Shown here one piece after another: positions 34,587 through 43,777 of a DNA stretch of 64,000 bases; position 1 is the stretch's first letter; every line of letters begins with the position of its first letter. A program made the position numbers and the translations under genes. Origin of the DNA: Clostridia bacterium (lineage in GTDB: Bacteria; Acidobacteriota; Terriglobia; Terriglobales; Acidobacteriaceae); the NCBI GenBank assembly GCA_035561135.1, contig DATMYA010000048.1:186001-250000 (forward strand), read 5' to 3'. Under the pieces are notes generated by a model. That model ran no database searches, had not been told where the DNA came from, and worked only from the letters and a program-made list of their open reading frames with translations.

Positions 34587-35147
34587 TTACTTTCGCCGCG
34601 CTTTCATTTCTTGCGCAATCGCCTCAAGCTCCGTCGCGGGAACATATGCGCGCATCGCGGGAAAGATCGTCTGTTCTTCCATTTCCAGGTGGTCGCGGAA
34701 CAGGTCATCGAGGCGAGCAGACAGGCCGCGCAGTTCGGGCGCGAGTTCGTAGAGCCTGGCGGGTGCGGCCTGCAGAATAGTCCACAGCGGCAGGAGCGCT
34801 TCCAGGATGCGGTCAATCTCCTGATGCTGCTCCACCATTGTGTCCGACGCCGGGCGGGCGAGTTCTCCTTCGGGCAGGAAGCGCAATAGGCGCGGATGAA
34901 TAGACTCGTCCTCATCTTGCGCGTGCAGCGGAAGCGCGATGCTGAAGTAGCGGATCAGACCTTCCGCGGCCTGCACGATCTCCGGGGCGGCAACGCCCTG
35001 CGCGTTTGCGAGCCTCACTCCTACGCCGCTGAAATGGCGAATGCGCTGATGGCAACCTAGCAGTAGCTCGATCGTGTCGGGTGCTGCGCCAGAAGCGGCG
35101 TCGTGAGATTCGATGTTCTTCTTGGGAAATTGAATTTGGCTTAGCAT
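34587..35147 (-). CDS. hemerythrin-domain protein
   Basis: A 186-residue four-helix protein of the hemerythrin HHE family, expected to bind a di-iron centre. Ligand residues recur in order: His in LLGCHQRIRHF, His and Glu in LHAQDEDESIHPRLL, His in VEQHQEIDRIL, and His with Glu in FRDHLEMEEQTIFPA. These proteins sense or store oxygen, or protect iron-sulfur and nitric-oxide targets. It starts at an ATG at 35147 and appears monocistronic. Next to a glycyl radical system elsewhere in the window, an oxygen-related role is attractive but unproved. Confidence 0.88.
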   Translation of the reverse strand: MLSQIQFPKKNIESHDAASGAAPDTIELLLGCHQRIRHFSGVGVRLANAQGVAAPEIVQAAEGLIRYFSIALPLHAQDEDESIHPRLLRFLPEGELARPASDTMVEQHQEIDRILEALLPLWTILQAAPARLYELAPELRGLSARLDDLFRDHLEMEEQTIFPAMRAYVPATELEAIAQEMKARRK

Positions 35148-35477
35148 CTGTTCTCTAGGCTAAATAGAGTGTTATCTCGTACTCGGAGCTTCAACTATTT
35201 TTTATTCACTAAAGCGAGATAGGCGATGACAAAAGTCCGCACCCCTGGCAATTGGGACTGAAGTCTGTTGGAATAAAATCTCTTTCTTATCAGCGACTTG
35301 AATTGCCTAAGTATCTGTGCAACTCCGGAGGCAGCCCGGCGGCCGTTTGTTGCATATAATCCTTAGCGCGTTTGATTTGGACGGACGTGAGCAGTATCTG
35401 CCTAACCAGCGTTACGTGACTCTGTTGTTCTCTCCGACTCACTCAGCAAACAACTCAGAAAAGGAACTTGCATCAAC
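35148..35477. other. divergent control region between hemerythrin and cold shock genes
   Basis: A 330-base region holding the long leader of the cold shock gene. An inverted repeat TATCTCG (35173-35179) / CGAGATA (35215-35221) lies nearer the hemerythrin start around an AT-rich stretch and may be a regulatory site. Confidence 0.5.
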
Positions 35478-35678
35478 ATGGAACAAGGAACAGTTAAGTG
35501 GTTCAACGACGCGAAGGGTTTTGGATTTATTAGCCGTCAGAATGGCGAAGACGTTTTCGTTCACTTCTCCGCCATCCAGTCCAACGGCTTCCGCAGCTTG
35601 CAGGAAGGTCAGGCCGTCCAGTTCAACGTCGTCAAGGGCCCCAAGGGATGGCAGGCAGAGAACGTTACCGTTCTCTAA
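35478..35678 (+). CDS. cold shock protein, CspA family
   Basis: A 66-residue cold shock domain protein that binds single-stranded RNA and DNA as a chaperone. Both RNA-binding motifs are intact: RNP1 KGFGFI (residues 13-18) and RNP2 DVFVHF (residues 25-30), after the typical [12 protein letters not shown] opening. The leader upstream is long, as often in temperature-controlled csp genes, but no specific thermosensor can be assigned. A good terminator follows at once, so it is a single-gene unit. Confidence 0.97.
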   Translation: MEQGTVKWFNDAKGFGFISRQNGEDVFVHFSAIQSNGFRSLQEGQAVQFNVVKGPKGWQAENVTVL

Positions 35679-35718
35679 TGCCAGTTTGCTGAAAGTCTCA
35701 CCAACTCCGTGAGTAGCG

Positions 35719-35748
35719 AAAGGGCGGCATCGCGGTCGCCCTTTTGTA
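35719..35748 (+). terminator. rho-independent terminator of the cold shock gene
   Basis: AAAGGGCG pairs with CGCCCTTT and is followed by TTTTGTATT on the plus strand. Confidence 0.85.
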
Positions 35749-35960
35749 TTCCGAGCTCCGCTGTTGCGAAGTGCGGTACCCGCCTAACGCCGCTCGCTTA
35801 TAGCACCTTCCTAGCCGTTTCCCCGCCGGAGAAGCCCAACGCTGTTGTAAACTGGATTCAAGCCTTCCGGCCCGCAACCGCACGCCCGCACCAGCGCTGA
35901 ACGAAAGCCTACCAGTTTTGCTTCCGTCCGTCTGACATTCGGGAAAAGGATTCCTACGTT

Positions 35961-37787
35961 TTGAGCACGGCTATTCGCAACATCGCCATCATTGCCCACG
36001 TTGACCACGGGAAGACCACGCTCGTCGACGCCATGCTGAACCAGAGCGGCACCTTCCGCGCTAACGAGCACCACGCCGAGCGCGTCATGGACTCCAATGA
36101 CCTGGAGCGCGAACGCGGCATTACCATCCTGGCCAAGAACACAGCCGTGTTCTATCACCATATCAAGATCAACATCGTGGACACGCCCGGACACAGCGAC
36201 TTCGGTGGCGAAGTAGAGCGCGCGCTGAAGATGGTAGATGGCGTCATGCTCCTGGTGGACGCCAGCGAAGGCCCCCTGCCGCAGACTCGCTACGTACTGA
36301 GCAAAGCCTTGGAAGCCGGCCTGCCGCCGATTATCGTTATCAACAAGATTGATCGCGCCGACGCGCGTTCGCAGGAAGTTCTGAACGAGATCTACGATCT
36401 TTTCATTGACCTCGATGCACGCGAAGATCAACTCGACTTCCCCGTCCTCTACACGAATGGCAAGTTGGGCACAGCCACGATTGACCCTGAGGTTCCCGGC
36501 CGCGACCTGCAACCGCTGTTCGAAGCGATTGTGAAGACTATCCCCGAACCGCAAGGCAGCGCCGATGGCCCGTTGCAGATCCTCGTCGCAAACCTCGACT
36601 ACAGCGACTATCTCGGACGCCTGGCAATTGCGCGCGTTTTCAACGGAACGCTGAACTTCGGGCAGGATGTCGGGATCGCCAAGCAGGACGGCACGCTAGA
36701 GAAGGTTCGCATTACCAAACTGTTCTCCTTCAATGGACTGAAGCGCATTGATATTCAGCAGACGGAGCTTGGAGACATTGTCGCCGTCGCTGGAGTGACA
36801 GGCATCACCATCGGCGACACGATTACCGATATAGAGACGCCCGCGCCGCTGTCGCGCATCGCCATTGATGAGCCGACGATTGCCATTCAGTTCATGGTGA
36901 ACACGTCGCCGTTCGCTGGACGCGAGGGTCAGTACGTCACATCGCGCAACCTGCGTGAGCGGCTTGAGAAGGAACTGCTCACCAACGTTTCGCTTCGCGT
37001 GGAAGATACCGGCAGCCCGGACAGCTTCAAGGTGCTCGGGCGTGGCGAGTTGCAGTTGGCCATCCTCATCGAAATGATGCGTCGTGAGAGTTACGAACTA
37101 ATGGTCGGCAAGCCGGAGATCGTGACCAAGACCATCGATGGCAAGCTGATGGAACCCGTCGAACACCTCACCATCGATATCCCGGAGGAGTTCATCGGCG
37201 TCGTCATCGAGAAGCTCGGTTCCCGCAAAGGCCAAATGTTGAAGATGCACAACCACGGCTATGGCCGCGTGCGTCTTGAGTTCCAGGTACCCAGCCGCGG
37301 ACTGATCGGCCTTCGCAGCGAGTTGCTCACCGACACGCGCGGTACCATCGTCATGAACTCGCTCTTCGACGGCTACATGGAGTGGCTCGGCGACATTCCC
37401 CACCGCCCGACCGGCGCTCTGGTTGCCGACCGCGCTGGTTCCACCACGGCACATGCGCTGTTCGGATTGCAGGAGCGCGGAGAGCTGTTTGTAGGTCCCG
37501 GCGTCGAAGTGTACGAAGGCATGATGATCGGCGAGAATGCGCGCGACAACGATCTCGACGTGAACTGCGTTCGCGAAAAGAAGTTGACGAACATGCGCGC
37601 CTCCAGCGCCGACGACGCCATCCGGCTGGTCCCCCACAAGAACCTGAACCTGGAACAGGCGATTGAATTCATTGCAGACGATGAACTCGTTGAGATCACA
37701 CCGAAGTCCCTCCGCTTGCGGAAGAAGATACTGCAAGCGAACCGGCGCCCCCGCAAGAACGCCATCCCAGTGGCGAGTGACGTTTAG
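35961..37787 (+). CDS. typA: translational GTPase TypA/BipA
   Basis: Ribosome-binding GTPase of the EF-G family involved in ribosome assembly and stress adaptation. The 608-residue length is normal. The GTPase motifs are G1 [12 protein letters not shown] (about residue 10), G2 RERGITI, G3 [10 protein letters not shown] and G4 NKIDR. EF-G-like domains III and V and the BipA-specific C-terminal domain follow ([31 protein letters not shown]). The start is a TTG at 35961; AAGGA lies about eleven bases upstream and the protein N-terminus ([17 protein letters not shown]) matches the family. Confidence 0.97.
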   Translation: MSTAIRNIAIIAHVDHGKTTLVDAMLNQSGTFRANEHHAERVMDSNDLERERGITILAKNTAVFYHHIKINIVDTPGHSDFGGEVERALKMVDGVMLLVDASEGPLPQTRYVLSKALEAGLPPIIVINKIDRADARSQEVLNEIYDLFIDLDAREDQLDFPVLYTNGKLGTATIDPEVPGRDLQPLFEAIVKTIPEPQGSADGPLQILVANLDYSDYLGRLAIARVFNGTLNFGQDVGIAKQDGTLEKVRITKLFSFNGLKRIDIQQTELGDIVAVAGVTGITIGDTITDIETPAPLSRIAIDEPTIAIQFMVNTSPFAGREGQYVTSRNLRERLEKELLTNVSLRVEDTGSPDSFKVLGRGELQLAILIEMMRRESYELMVGKPEIVTKTIDGKLMEPVEHLTIDIPEEFIGVVIEKLGSRKGQMLKMHNHGYGRVRLEFQVPSRGLIGLRSELLTDTRGTIVMNSLFDGYMEWLGDIPHRPTGALVADRAGSTTAHALFGLQERGELFVGPGVEVYEGMMIGENARDNDLDVNCVREKKLTNMRASSADDAIRLVPHKNLNLEQAIEFIADDELVEITPKSLRLRKKILQANRRPRKNAIPVASDV

Positions 37788-37813
37788 CGAGTTCCGACTA
37801 GAAATCAAACTAA

Positions 37814-37848
37814 GCCCCATATCTGCAAACACCAGGCAGATGTGGGGC
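37814..37848. terminator. terminator between typA and the YD-repeat gene
   Basis: GCCCCATATCTGC pairs with GCAGATGTGGGGC apart from one G-T type mismatch, across a nine-base loop, between two converging genes. Confidence 0.75.
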
Positions 37849-37898
37849 ACCGTGCGCTAGGTCAATACAAGACAGCATTTCTGAGAGATGCTCGAAGC

Positions 37899-39041
37899 CT
37901 AGTAGTAGGTCAATGTCCGATGCGTGGTCATGGAGACGTTGAACTCGCCATCCGATTCTGAGCGCACCGACACCGTCTTCTGTGTCCAGTTCCCCTGCGC
38001 GTCATATTCGTAGGCGTAACGAACATCGGTTCGCGACGGGCCCAGGCCTTTCGACTTCGACACAGGGGCCATGTTGCCAGCCTCATCGACGCCGAACGCA
38101 GCGTTCATTTCCGGCGTCGGAGTGCGATTGCTCTCCTCCGCGCTGACATCGCCGCCGTCGTTGTACCGAATCATGGTGACCTCATTGCCGAGTAGTCCGC
38201 CAGTGACCCGCTTCTCGATTACGCGGCCCTGTGCGTCATATTTGTATGCCGACTCCCCGGAACCAAAAGACCGCGCCAGGAATTTGGCCACCGCTTTCTT
38301 CTGGGCGTCGTTCATGAGTGCGCCCAACTCATCCGGGATGGCTGATTCCATATCTTCAGGAATTAGCTTGTCACCTCGAAGCCGTCCTTGTTCGTCATAT
38401 GCGCGAACGATGCGCAAGGTGACCCGCTCATTCGCATCGCTTACCTTCGCCTCCGCGGGACGATCACGCTGATCATAGATCGTGGTGATGGTACCGCCGG
38501 AGGGAGATCCAAAGTGCAGATCGCTATTCTCCCATTGCACACCGCTTACCGCCGCATTGGGCTCCGCGTCGCGAACAGGGTAGTGTTGGACTCGGCGCTT
38601 TTGACCATACTCGTCGTACTCATAGCTGGTCGTCACAGTGCCGCCGCTGCTGATCGAAACGAGCCGGCCTTTATCGTCGTAAGAGTATGTAGCGCTGAAC
38701 TGTTCGGCATCGGGTGTACTCGTACTGCTGGTGATTCTCAGAAGCTGGCCGTCGGCGTCGTACGTGTACGTGGTCACGTAATCCACCTCCGGACTTTGGC
38801 TGGTGCGGCTCTGCAGAAGCGATCCATCGGGCGAGTAGATCGATGTCGAAGTGTAGGTCCGCTCGGCGACATCGCCTTGAGCGGGGTATAGCGTCTGCTC
38901 AATGCATTGCTTCACGCGGCCGCGAAGACCGGAATGCGATGCGAGTGTCTTCTCCACATCTGAACCGAGTGCAACAGAAGTCAGCAGAACCGCCGTCAAG
39001 ATTACGACGCCTAACCGCAGCCGCAAAAGTGAGGATTGCAA
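37899..39041 (-). CDS. exported YD-repeat (RHS-like) protein
   Basis: A 380-residue protein with a signal peptide (LRLGVVILTAVLLTSVALG). The body consists of tyrosine-aspartate repeats: TYTYDADGQLLRI, TYSYDDKGRLVSI, SYEYDEYGQKRRV, AYDEQGRLRG and YKYDAQGRVIEK. Such repeats form beta-rich sheets that bind carbohydrate or wrap cargo in large RHS and teneurin proteins. This one is short, and it has neither the RHS core boundary nor a C-terminal toxin, so it is a stand-alone surface or periplasmic YD protein of unknown function. Confidence 0.8.
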   Translation of the reverse strand: MQSSLLRLRLGVVILTAVLLTSVALGSDVEKTLASHSGLRGRVKQCIEQTLYPAQGDVAERTYTSTSIYSPDGSLLQSRTSQSPEVDYVTTYTYDADGQLLRITSSTSTPDAEQFSATYSYDDKGRLVSISSGGTVTTSYEYDEYGQKRRVQHYPVRDAEPNAAVSGVQWENSDLHFGSPSGGTITTIYDQRDRPAEAKVSDANERVTLRIVRAYDEQGRLRGDKLIPEDMESAIPDELGALMNDAQKKAVAKFLARSFGSGESAYKYDAQGRVIEKRVTGGLLGNEVTMIRYNDGGDVSAEESNRTPTPEMNAAFGVDEAGNMAPVSKSKGLGPSRTDVRYAYEYDAQGNWTQKTVSVRSESDGEFNVSMTTHRTLTYY

Positions 39042-39235
39042 GGCGGACCTCCTCAGAACTGCTGCATCAAAAATCAGATGGCAATCAGAGCAGGTGCGTT
39101 AGCTATTTTTGCAAACCCCCATTTTGGTCGATGACCGGACCTCTAATTGTGAATGGCGAGCGTAGCGCCGGTTTTGGGGCGCGTAGTCAACCACCTTGTG
39201 GTTTGTCCGGGACACGGAACACAAGGTGTCTCCAC

Positions 39236-39274
39236 TTCGCGCCTGCGGCGCTCCGGTCGATATGACGCTCTAGT
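39236..39274 (+). repeat. dispersed repeat, copy 2 (see 2837-2876)
   Basis: The core GGCGCTCCGGTCGATATGAC followed by GCTCTAGT matches the element at 2837-2876 (opposite orientation) over about 38 bases with a few differences. Confidence 0.6.
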
Positions 39275-39287
39275 TTGTCAGCAGTCT

Positions 39288-39312
39288 GAGCCGGGCGAAG
39301 TGCCCGGCTTTC
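39288..39312 (-). terminator. terminator of the MacB-like permease operon
   Basis: GCCGGGC pairs perfectly with GCCCGGC across a five-base loop, 47 bases after the last permease stop. The T-run is on the plus side, so orientation is not certain. Confidence 0.6.
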
Positions 39313-39355
39313 TTGCGCTCTGATCCGTGGCTGCACTAGCACTTATTTTGACTGC

Positions 39356-40630
39356 CTACTCGTACCGTAAGGCTTCCACGGGGTCCAGGCGCGCGGCTTT
39401 TACCGCCGGATACATCCCGAAGAACAGGCCGACGCCCATTGCCGCTACCACGGCCACACCTACGGCCCATGCTGGTACCGCCGCAGGCACACTGGGGAGA
39501 ACCAGGTTCAGGATGAGCACTAACAACAGTGCCAGCAGCACTCCCATGACGCCGCCCATTCCAGTCAGCAGAACCGCTTCTATAAGGAATTGCCGGATCA
39601 CATCTGTGCGACGCGCACCAATTGCCTTGCGCACGCCGATCTCATGCGTGCGTTCCGTGACGGACATGAGCATGATGTTCATGACGCCCACGCCTCCGAC
39701 CAGCAGACCGACGGAGCTGATGACCACGGTGATGAGCGCTACCATTCCCATGATGCCGCGGAACTGCTCGCTCATGGCTTCGGCGCTCGTCAGGCCGAAG
39801 CTGTCCTGCTTGTGGAAGCCGTCGCCACGCCGCCGCCGCAGCACGCCTCGGACTTCATCCTCTGCCGCCACTTTCAGTCCCGGCTCGGCTTGGACGGAGA
39901 TCATGTTCTCTTTGTCTTGCGGACGGTGCTTCTTGTACGTCCGGTACGGAATGATGACTTCTTTATCGGCGCTGCTGTCGCGCAGAAAAACGCCCTTGCG
40001 CTTCTCAATCACGCCGATGATTTCAAAGGTCATTCCGCTGACCTGCACCGTTTTGCCAACCGCGTGATGGTCCGGGAAAAGCGTGTCGGCCAGGTCCCAG
40101 CCGAGTACGGCAACTTCCGCGCGATGCATGTCTTCCGCTTCGCTGAAGAAGCGGCCCATCGCCATGTGCGCGTTCTGAACCGCTTCATATGAAGGCGTAG
40201 CGCCCTCGAACTGAATGTTGAAGACTTCTTTGCTGCCAACTTTCGCCGAGGGAATGAACGTCCGCGGTCCTGGCTGGAAACTCCATGCCACCTCTGTCGT
40301 TACGGCCCGAACAGACGTGCACTCATCCTTGATAGCTTCGGCATCCTCGATTGTCAGTGGTTTGCGCTGGCGCTCCTCCTGGCTGAGCCTGCCGACGCGT
40401 ATGCCGGGGTCGAACTTGAAGATGAACAGCGTGTCCGTGCCGAAGTCTTCCAGGAACGCGCGCATGTCCTTATCGACGCCATACATAATGGAGAAGACGA
40501 GGATGAGGACCACGACCGCGATGACGACACCCAGCACGGTCAGCACCGAACGTGCCTTGTGTTCGCGCAGGGTAGCCAGCGCCATCTTCGTGTTTTCGCC
40601 GAGATGGAAGATTCTTTTCAGCGTTCGCAT
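39356..40630 (-). CDS. MacB-like ABC transporter permease (second)
   Basis: A 424-residue permease of the MacB/FtsX type: one N-terminal membrane helix (LTVLGVVIAVVVLILVFSI), a large periplasmic domain of about 230 residues (MacB_PCD), then three C-terminal helices around VGLLVGGVGVMNIMLMSV and the conserved ERTHEIGVRKAIGAR coupling helix, ending in ARLDPVEALRYE. Such proteins transmit ATPase movement to the periplasm to drive efflux or lipoprotein handling. It starts 12 bases after the homologous permease upstream; the two probably form a heterodimer. No ATPase gene lies beside them. Confidence 0.9.
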   Translation of the reverse strand: MRTLKRIFHLGENTKMALATLREHKARSVLTVLGVVIAVVVLILVFSIMYGVDKDMRAFLEDFGTDTLFIFKFDPGIRVGRLSQEERQRKPLTIEDAEAIKDECTSVRAVTTEVAWSFQPGPRTFIPSAKVGSKEVFNIQFEGATPSYEAVQNAHMAMGRFFSEAEDMHRAEVAVLGWDLADTLFPDHHAVGKTVQVSGMTFEIIGVIEKRKGVFLRDSSADKEVIIPYRTYKKHRPQDKENMISVQAEPGLKVAAEDEVRGVLRRRRGDGFHKQDSFGLTSAEAMSEQFRGIMGMVALITVVISSVGLLVGGVGVMNIMLMSVTERTHEIGVRKAIGARRTDVIRQFLIEAVLLTGMGGVMGVLLALLLVLILNLVLPSVPAAVPAWAVGVAVVAAMGVGLFFGMYPAVKAARLDPVEALRYE

Positions 40631-40642
40631 ACGTTCCCTGTA

Positions 40643-41881
40643 CTACATCTCGTACCGCAGCGCCTCAATCGGATCTAGTTTCGATGCGCGCCGTGCTGGA
40701 TAAACTCCAAAGAACACACCAACTGCGGTTGACACCGTGAGTGCCGTGATGACTGCCGCTATGGGTACGGCCATGGGGACCGGAGTCGTAGCCTCCACGA
40801 CTACCGCCAGCAACCAGGCGATGGCGATGCCCAGCGCGCCGCCTATCGTGGACATTGTCGCCGACTCCACCAGGAACTGCATGAGGATGTCACTGCCGCG
40901 AGCCCCAAGAGACTTGCGGATACCAATCTCGCGCGTGCGTTCCGTCACGCTCGCCAGCATGACATTCATGATCACTACGCCGCCAATGACAAGGAACACA
41001 GAGACGACGCCCACCATGGCTCCGGCCAACGTGCCCGTCAGGTTGCCCCACAACTCCATCAGCGATTCGCTGCTCACCACGCCGAAGGTGTCATCCTCGT
41101 TCGGGCTCAGGTGACGGCGCGCGCGCATCAACGTTCGCGCTTCGTCCTGCGTGCGCGCCATCCACTCCGGCCCGATCGCCTGGATGTTGATATTGAACGA
41201 GCGGTTCTGTATCCCATATACCTTCATGAAAGTCTGTATCGGGATATAAGCGAAGTTGTCCTGCGGCTGCCCGAGTACGGAGCCGATCGGTTTCGCAATG
41301 CCGACGACCGTGTACTCGTGTCCGTCGATGACGATGGTCTTTCCCAACGGATCGGCGCCTGCGAAAAGTTTCTTCGCAACTTCGGAACCGATCATCGCCG
41401 TCGTCGAGCGATGGTCATTGTCGGCGTCGGATATGTAACGTCCGCGCTCCGGTTCCTCTATATCCATCTCGCCGATGTTCGCCGTGACGCCCCGGACGCT
41501 GACGTCTTCCGCCGTCTCTCGCTCGTAACGAATGCGCCCGTTCGACCGGCTCTCCAGGCCTACATTCTTGGCAAGTCGCATCTGGTCGCGGATGTACTCG
41601 TAGTCTTCCCACGTGACGTTCTTGTTGCGGCGCGACGCCTTCACAAACTCCTGCGCGTCGGTGATGATGCCGAATCGCTGCACGAGGAAGACACCGGAGC
41701 CCATGTTCGCAACGCGCTCCGCCATATAGCGATTCGTCCCCGAGATGAGGGCGACGACAAGGATCAGCGTGGAGACAGACAGGATGACGCCCAGGAGCAT
41801 GAGGAATGAACGCAGCTTGTGCGTTCTCATCGTCTCAAAGGCAATAACTGCGGGTTCTTTTATGTTTTGGCCCCGGCGCAT
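40643..41881 (-). CDS. MacB-like ABC transporter permease (first)
   Basis: A 412-residue protein with the same plan as its downstream neighbour: helix SFLMLLGVILSVSTLILVVALI, periplasmic MacB-type domain, and three C-terminal helices with ERTREIGIRKSLGARGSDI and the end KLDPIEALRYEM. It starts near a short Arg-rich N-terminus (MRRGQNIKEPAVIAFETMRTHK, which faces the cytoplasm). The pair is transcribed together, and an ATP-binding subunit and membrane-fusion protein, usual for MacB systems, must be encoded elsewhere. Confidence 0.9.
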   Translation of the reverse strand: MRRGQNIKEPAVIAFETMRTHKLRSFLMLLGVILSVSTLILVVALISGTNRYMAERVANMGSGVFLVQRFGIITDAQEFVKASRRNKNVTWEDYEYIRDQMRLAKNVGLESRSNGRIRYERETAEDVSVRGVTANIGEMDIEEPERGRYISDADNDHRSTTAMIGSEVAKKLFAGADPLGKTIVIDGHEYTVVGIAKPIGSVLGQPQDNFAYIPIQTFMKVYGIQNRSFNINIQAIGPEWMARTQDEARTLMRARRHLSPNEDDTFGVVSSESLMELWGNLTGTLAGAMVGVVSVFLVIGGVVIMNVMLASVTERTREIGIRKSLGARGSDILMQFLVESATMSTIGGALGIAIAWLLAVVVEATTPVPMAVPIAAVITALTVSTAVGVFFGVYPARRASKLDPIEALRYEM

Positions 41882-41955
41882 GAACGTCTCTCAGCTCTGT
41901 ATACGTGCGAACAGCCGAATGGGTTCCATAGATTACGGCTTAAGAACTATTAGGA

Positions 41956-43560
41956 TTACTCTACCTTACAGACGAATACCGCCGAGTTCCGATAGGGGCA
42001 GTCCAGACCTTTTTTCGCAGAATCGGCGCCGGATGGCGTTCGGCTCGACACGGCCAAAATCACCCAATTCACGCCGAAGTCAGTATGCAGACGGTGGAAG
42101 TCGCCTCCATTGAACCCAGCCCATCCATCGAGCGCATACACCTGCCGATGCCACAGCGGCGCGATGGCAGGAAACAACGTGACTACGCCGGGATCTTTAT
42201 CGCGATCAGCCATCTGGCCACGCTCGGCCAGGCCGCGAAATCCGTGATAGTCTTCGCCGTTGGAGCTGATGTAATGAGGGTCCATGGCGAAGAAAGCGTC
42301 TTTCGGCGTATTTTTTCGAACCCAGGCGAAAGCCTCAACCCAACCATTTCCTGTCGAGCGACCCGGCCATTCGATATGCCGCGTCGACGGGAACAGTTCG
42401 CGTTGCGCGTAAAACATTCCGGCACAAATTGGCAGAAACAACGCCACCCATCGCCAGACCTTCTTCTGCAAGACGTATTCGCCGAGCAGTCCACCCATCA
42501 CCAGGAACATAAGCACGTAGATGAGGTGGAACATCCGCATCGGCTGGAAGGGCGTGAGGCGTTCGAAGCGCGAAGGGATCGTCGTGATCGCCGCACCCAC
42601 AAAAACGAAGATGGCGAGATATGTCAGCCGGCGGCAAAGCAATGCGAGCGCCGGCGACTCCATGCGCTTTCCGATTAGGGCGAACCACCACAGCAGCGCC
42701 ATCGGCGCGAAGACGCCCAGCCACTCGTACCATTCCCATCTCAATAAGAAGTGTTGCGACCGCGTCAGCATGGCTTCACGCCACTCGGGCGGTGCGGACT
42801 GAAACAACGTGCCGAGCGGCATCAAAAGCGTTGCCGCCGCTAATACACCCACTTCCGAACCAACTTCCGCATCGATGTGCCGATCTGCCTGTCGCTCCCA
42901 CGGAAAAATCTCTTCGAACGGGAAAACCAGAAACACAAGTAGCAGCACTCCGAAGAAAGCCATCTGTATGTGAACCAGTGCTGCAAGCACCACCCACAAT
43001 GCGATCCTCACCCAGCCTGCCAGCGTCGTTCGCGCCTTGCGTTCATCGGGCAGCAGTTCAGCGGCGGCGAACAAAATGAACGCTGTTGCCAACGCGCGCG
43101 GATGCAGATACTGATCGATCAGATACAGCGCCGTACCGGTTACGGGAATTGTCAACAGCGTCGTCACCAGGCTGACACCCGCCCATCGCGCACACTCTCG
43201 CAGAAATATTCGTCGCGCGACTTGCAAGCACCCGAACAGGAACAGGAACAGCGACCCGACATGCCAGGCGAATACCGCCCATTCCACCGAGCCATGCGTC
43301 GTGCGGACGGTCGCGGCTACAGCCTCATCAATCAGCGTGGGGCGCGTCTGCGGGAGGAAGAATTCCCGGTCGTGCGAGTACAGAGAGGAATCGAGGTCCA
43401 GCTTGACCGCTGGAAGATAGATGGCTTGATCCTCGACGCCAATATGGTAACCATGCACGGCCAGCGCAGCCGCCGTAAGCAAGAGGAGCACGGCGATGCT
43501 ACGAACTGCCAGGGGCAGACCGGCCGGCTTATATAGACGTGAGTAGTCCAAGCCAGCCAC
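41956..43560 (-). CDS. polytopic membrane protein, DUF6798-like
   Basis: A 534-residue integral membrane protein with roughly ten membrane helices (for example SIAVLLLLTAAALAVHGY, WVRIALWVVLAALVHIQMAF) and a C-terminal soluble part of about 110 residues (GRSTGNGWVEAFAWVRKNTP, then DPHYISSNGEDYHGFRG). The topology, with a periplasmic C-terminal domain after hydrophobic segments, resembles glycosyltransferase-C and DUF6798 proteins. No catalytic residues can be named with confidence. It has no clear operon partner; the permease operon begins 75 bases beyond its end. Confidence 0.7.
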   Translation of the reverse strand: MAGLDYSRLYKPAGLPLAVRSIAVLLLLTAAALAVHGYHIGVEDQAIYLPAVKLDLDSSLYSHDREFFLPQTRPTLIDEAVAATVRTTHGSVEWAVFAWHVGSLFLFLFGCLQVARRIFLRECARWAGVSLVTTLLTIPVTGTALYLIDQYLHPRALATAFILFAAAELLPDERKARTTLAGWVRIALWVVLAALVHIQMAFFGVLLLVFLVFPFEEIFPWERQADRHIDAEVGSEVGVLAAATLLMPLGTLFQSAPPEWREAMLTRSQHFLLRWEWYEWLGVFAPMALLWWFALIGKRMESPALALLCRRLTYLAIFVFVGAAITTIPSRFERLTPFQPMRMFHLIYVLMFLVMGGLLGEYVLQKKVWRWVALFLPICAGMFYAQRELFPSTRHIEWPGRSTGNGWVEAFAWVRKNTPKDAFFAMDPHYISSNGEDYHGFRGLAERGQMADRDKDPGVVTLFPAIAPLWHRQVYALDGWAGFNGGDFHRLHTDFGVNWVILAVSSRTPSGADSAKKGLDCPYRNSAVFVCKVE

Positions 43561-43777
43561 CGTAGTTGACAGTGTGGGCCAGTGTCAAACGTAAACGGGT
43601 AACCGGCACGTAATGCCCTGCGTACACGCACTTTCGGTCTAGCCGACAGCTTGGGGCAGGAACAACAACTGTGGTACTGTACCCGCAGTAAACAGCTACT
43701 CTCGACGTCGAGACCCCTGGCGCCGGGTAGCAGGTCGCCGCCGCCTAGGTGTCTTCCCCCCGGAGTCCAAATTCTTT

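Larger units (their letters stand above)
39042..39355. other. intergenic region between the YD-repeat and ABC permease genes
   Basis: This holds copy 2 of a dispersed repeat and the terminator of the permease operon. A short palindromic run around 39190-39200 (CCACCTTGTGG) is also visible. No gene is seen. Confidence 0.5.

Noticed and set aside
37899..39041. Possible RHS/contact-dependent toxin
   Set aside because: The YD repeats are few, there is no RHS core boundary motif, no C-terminal toxin domain and no immunity gene.
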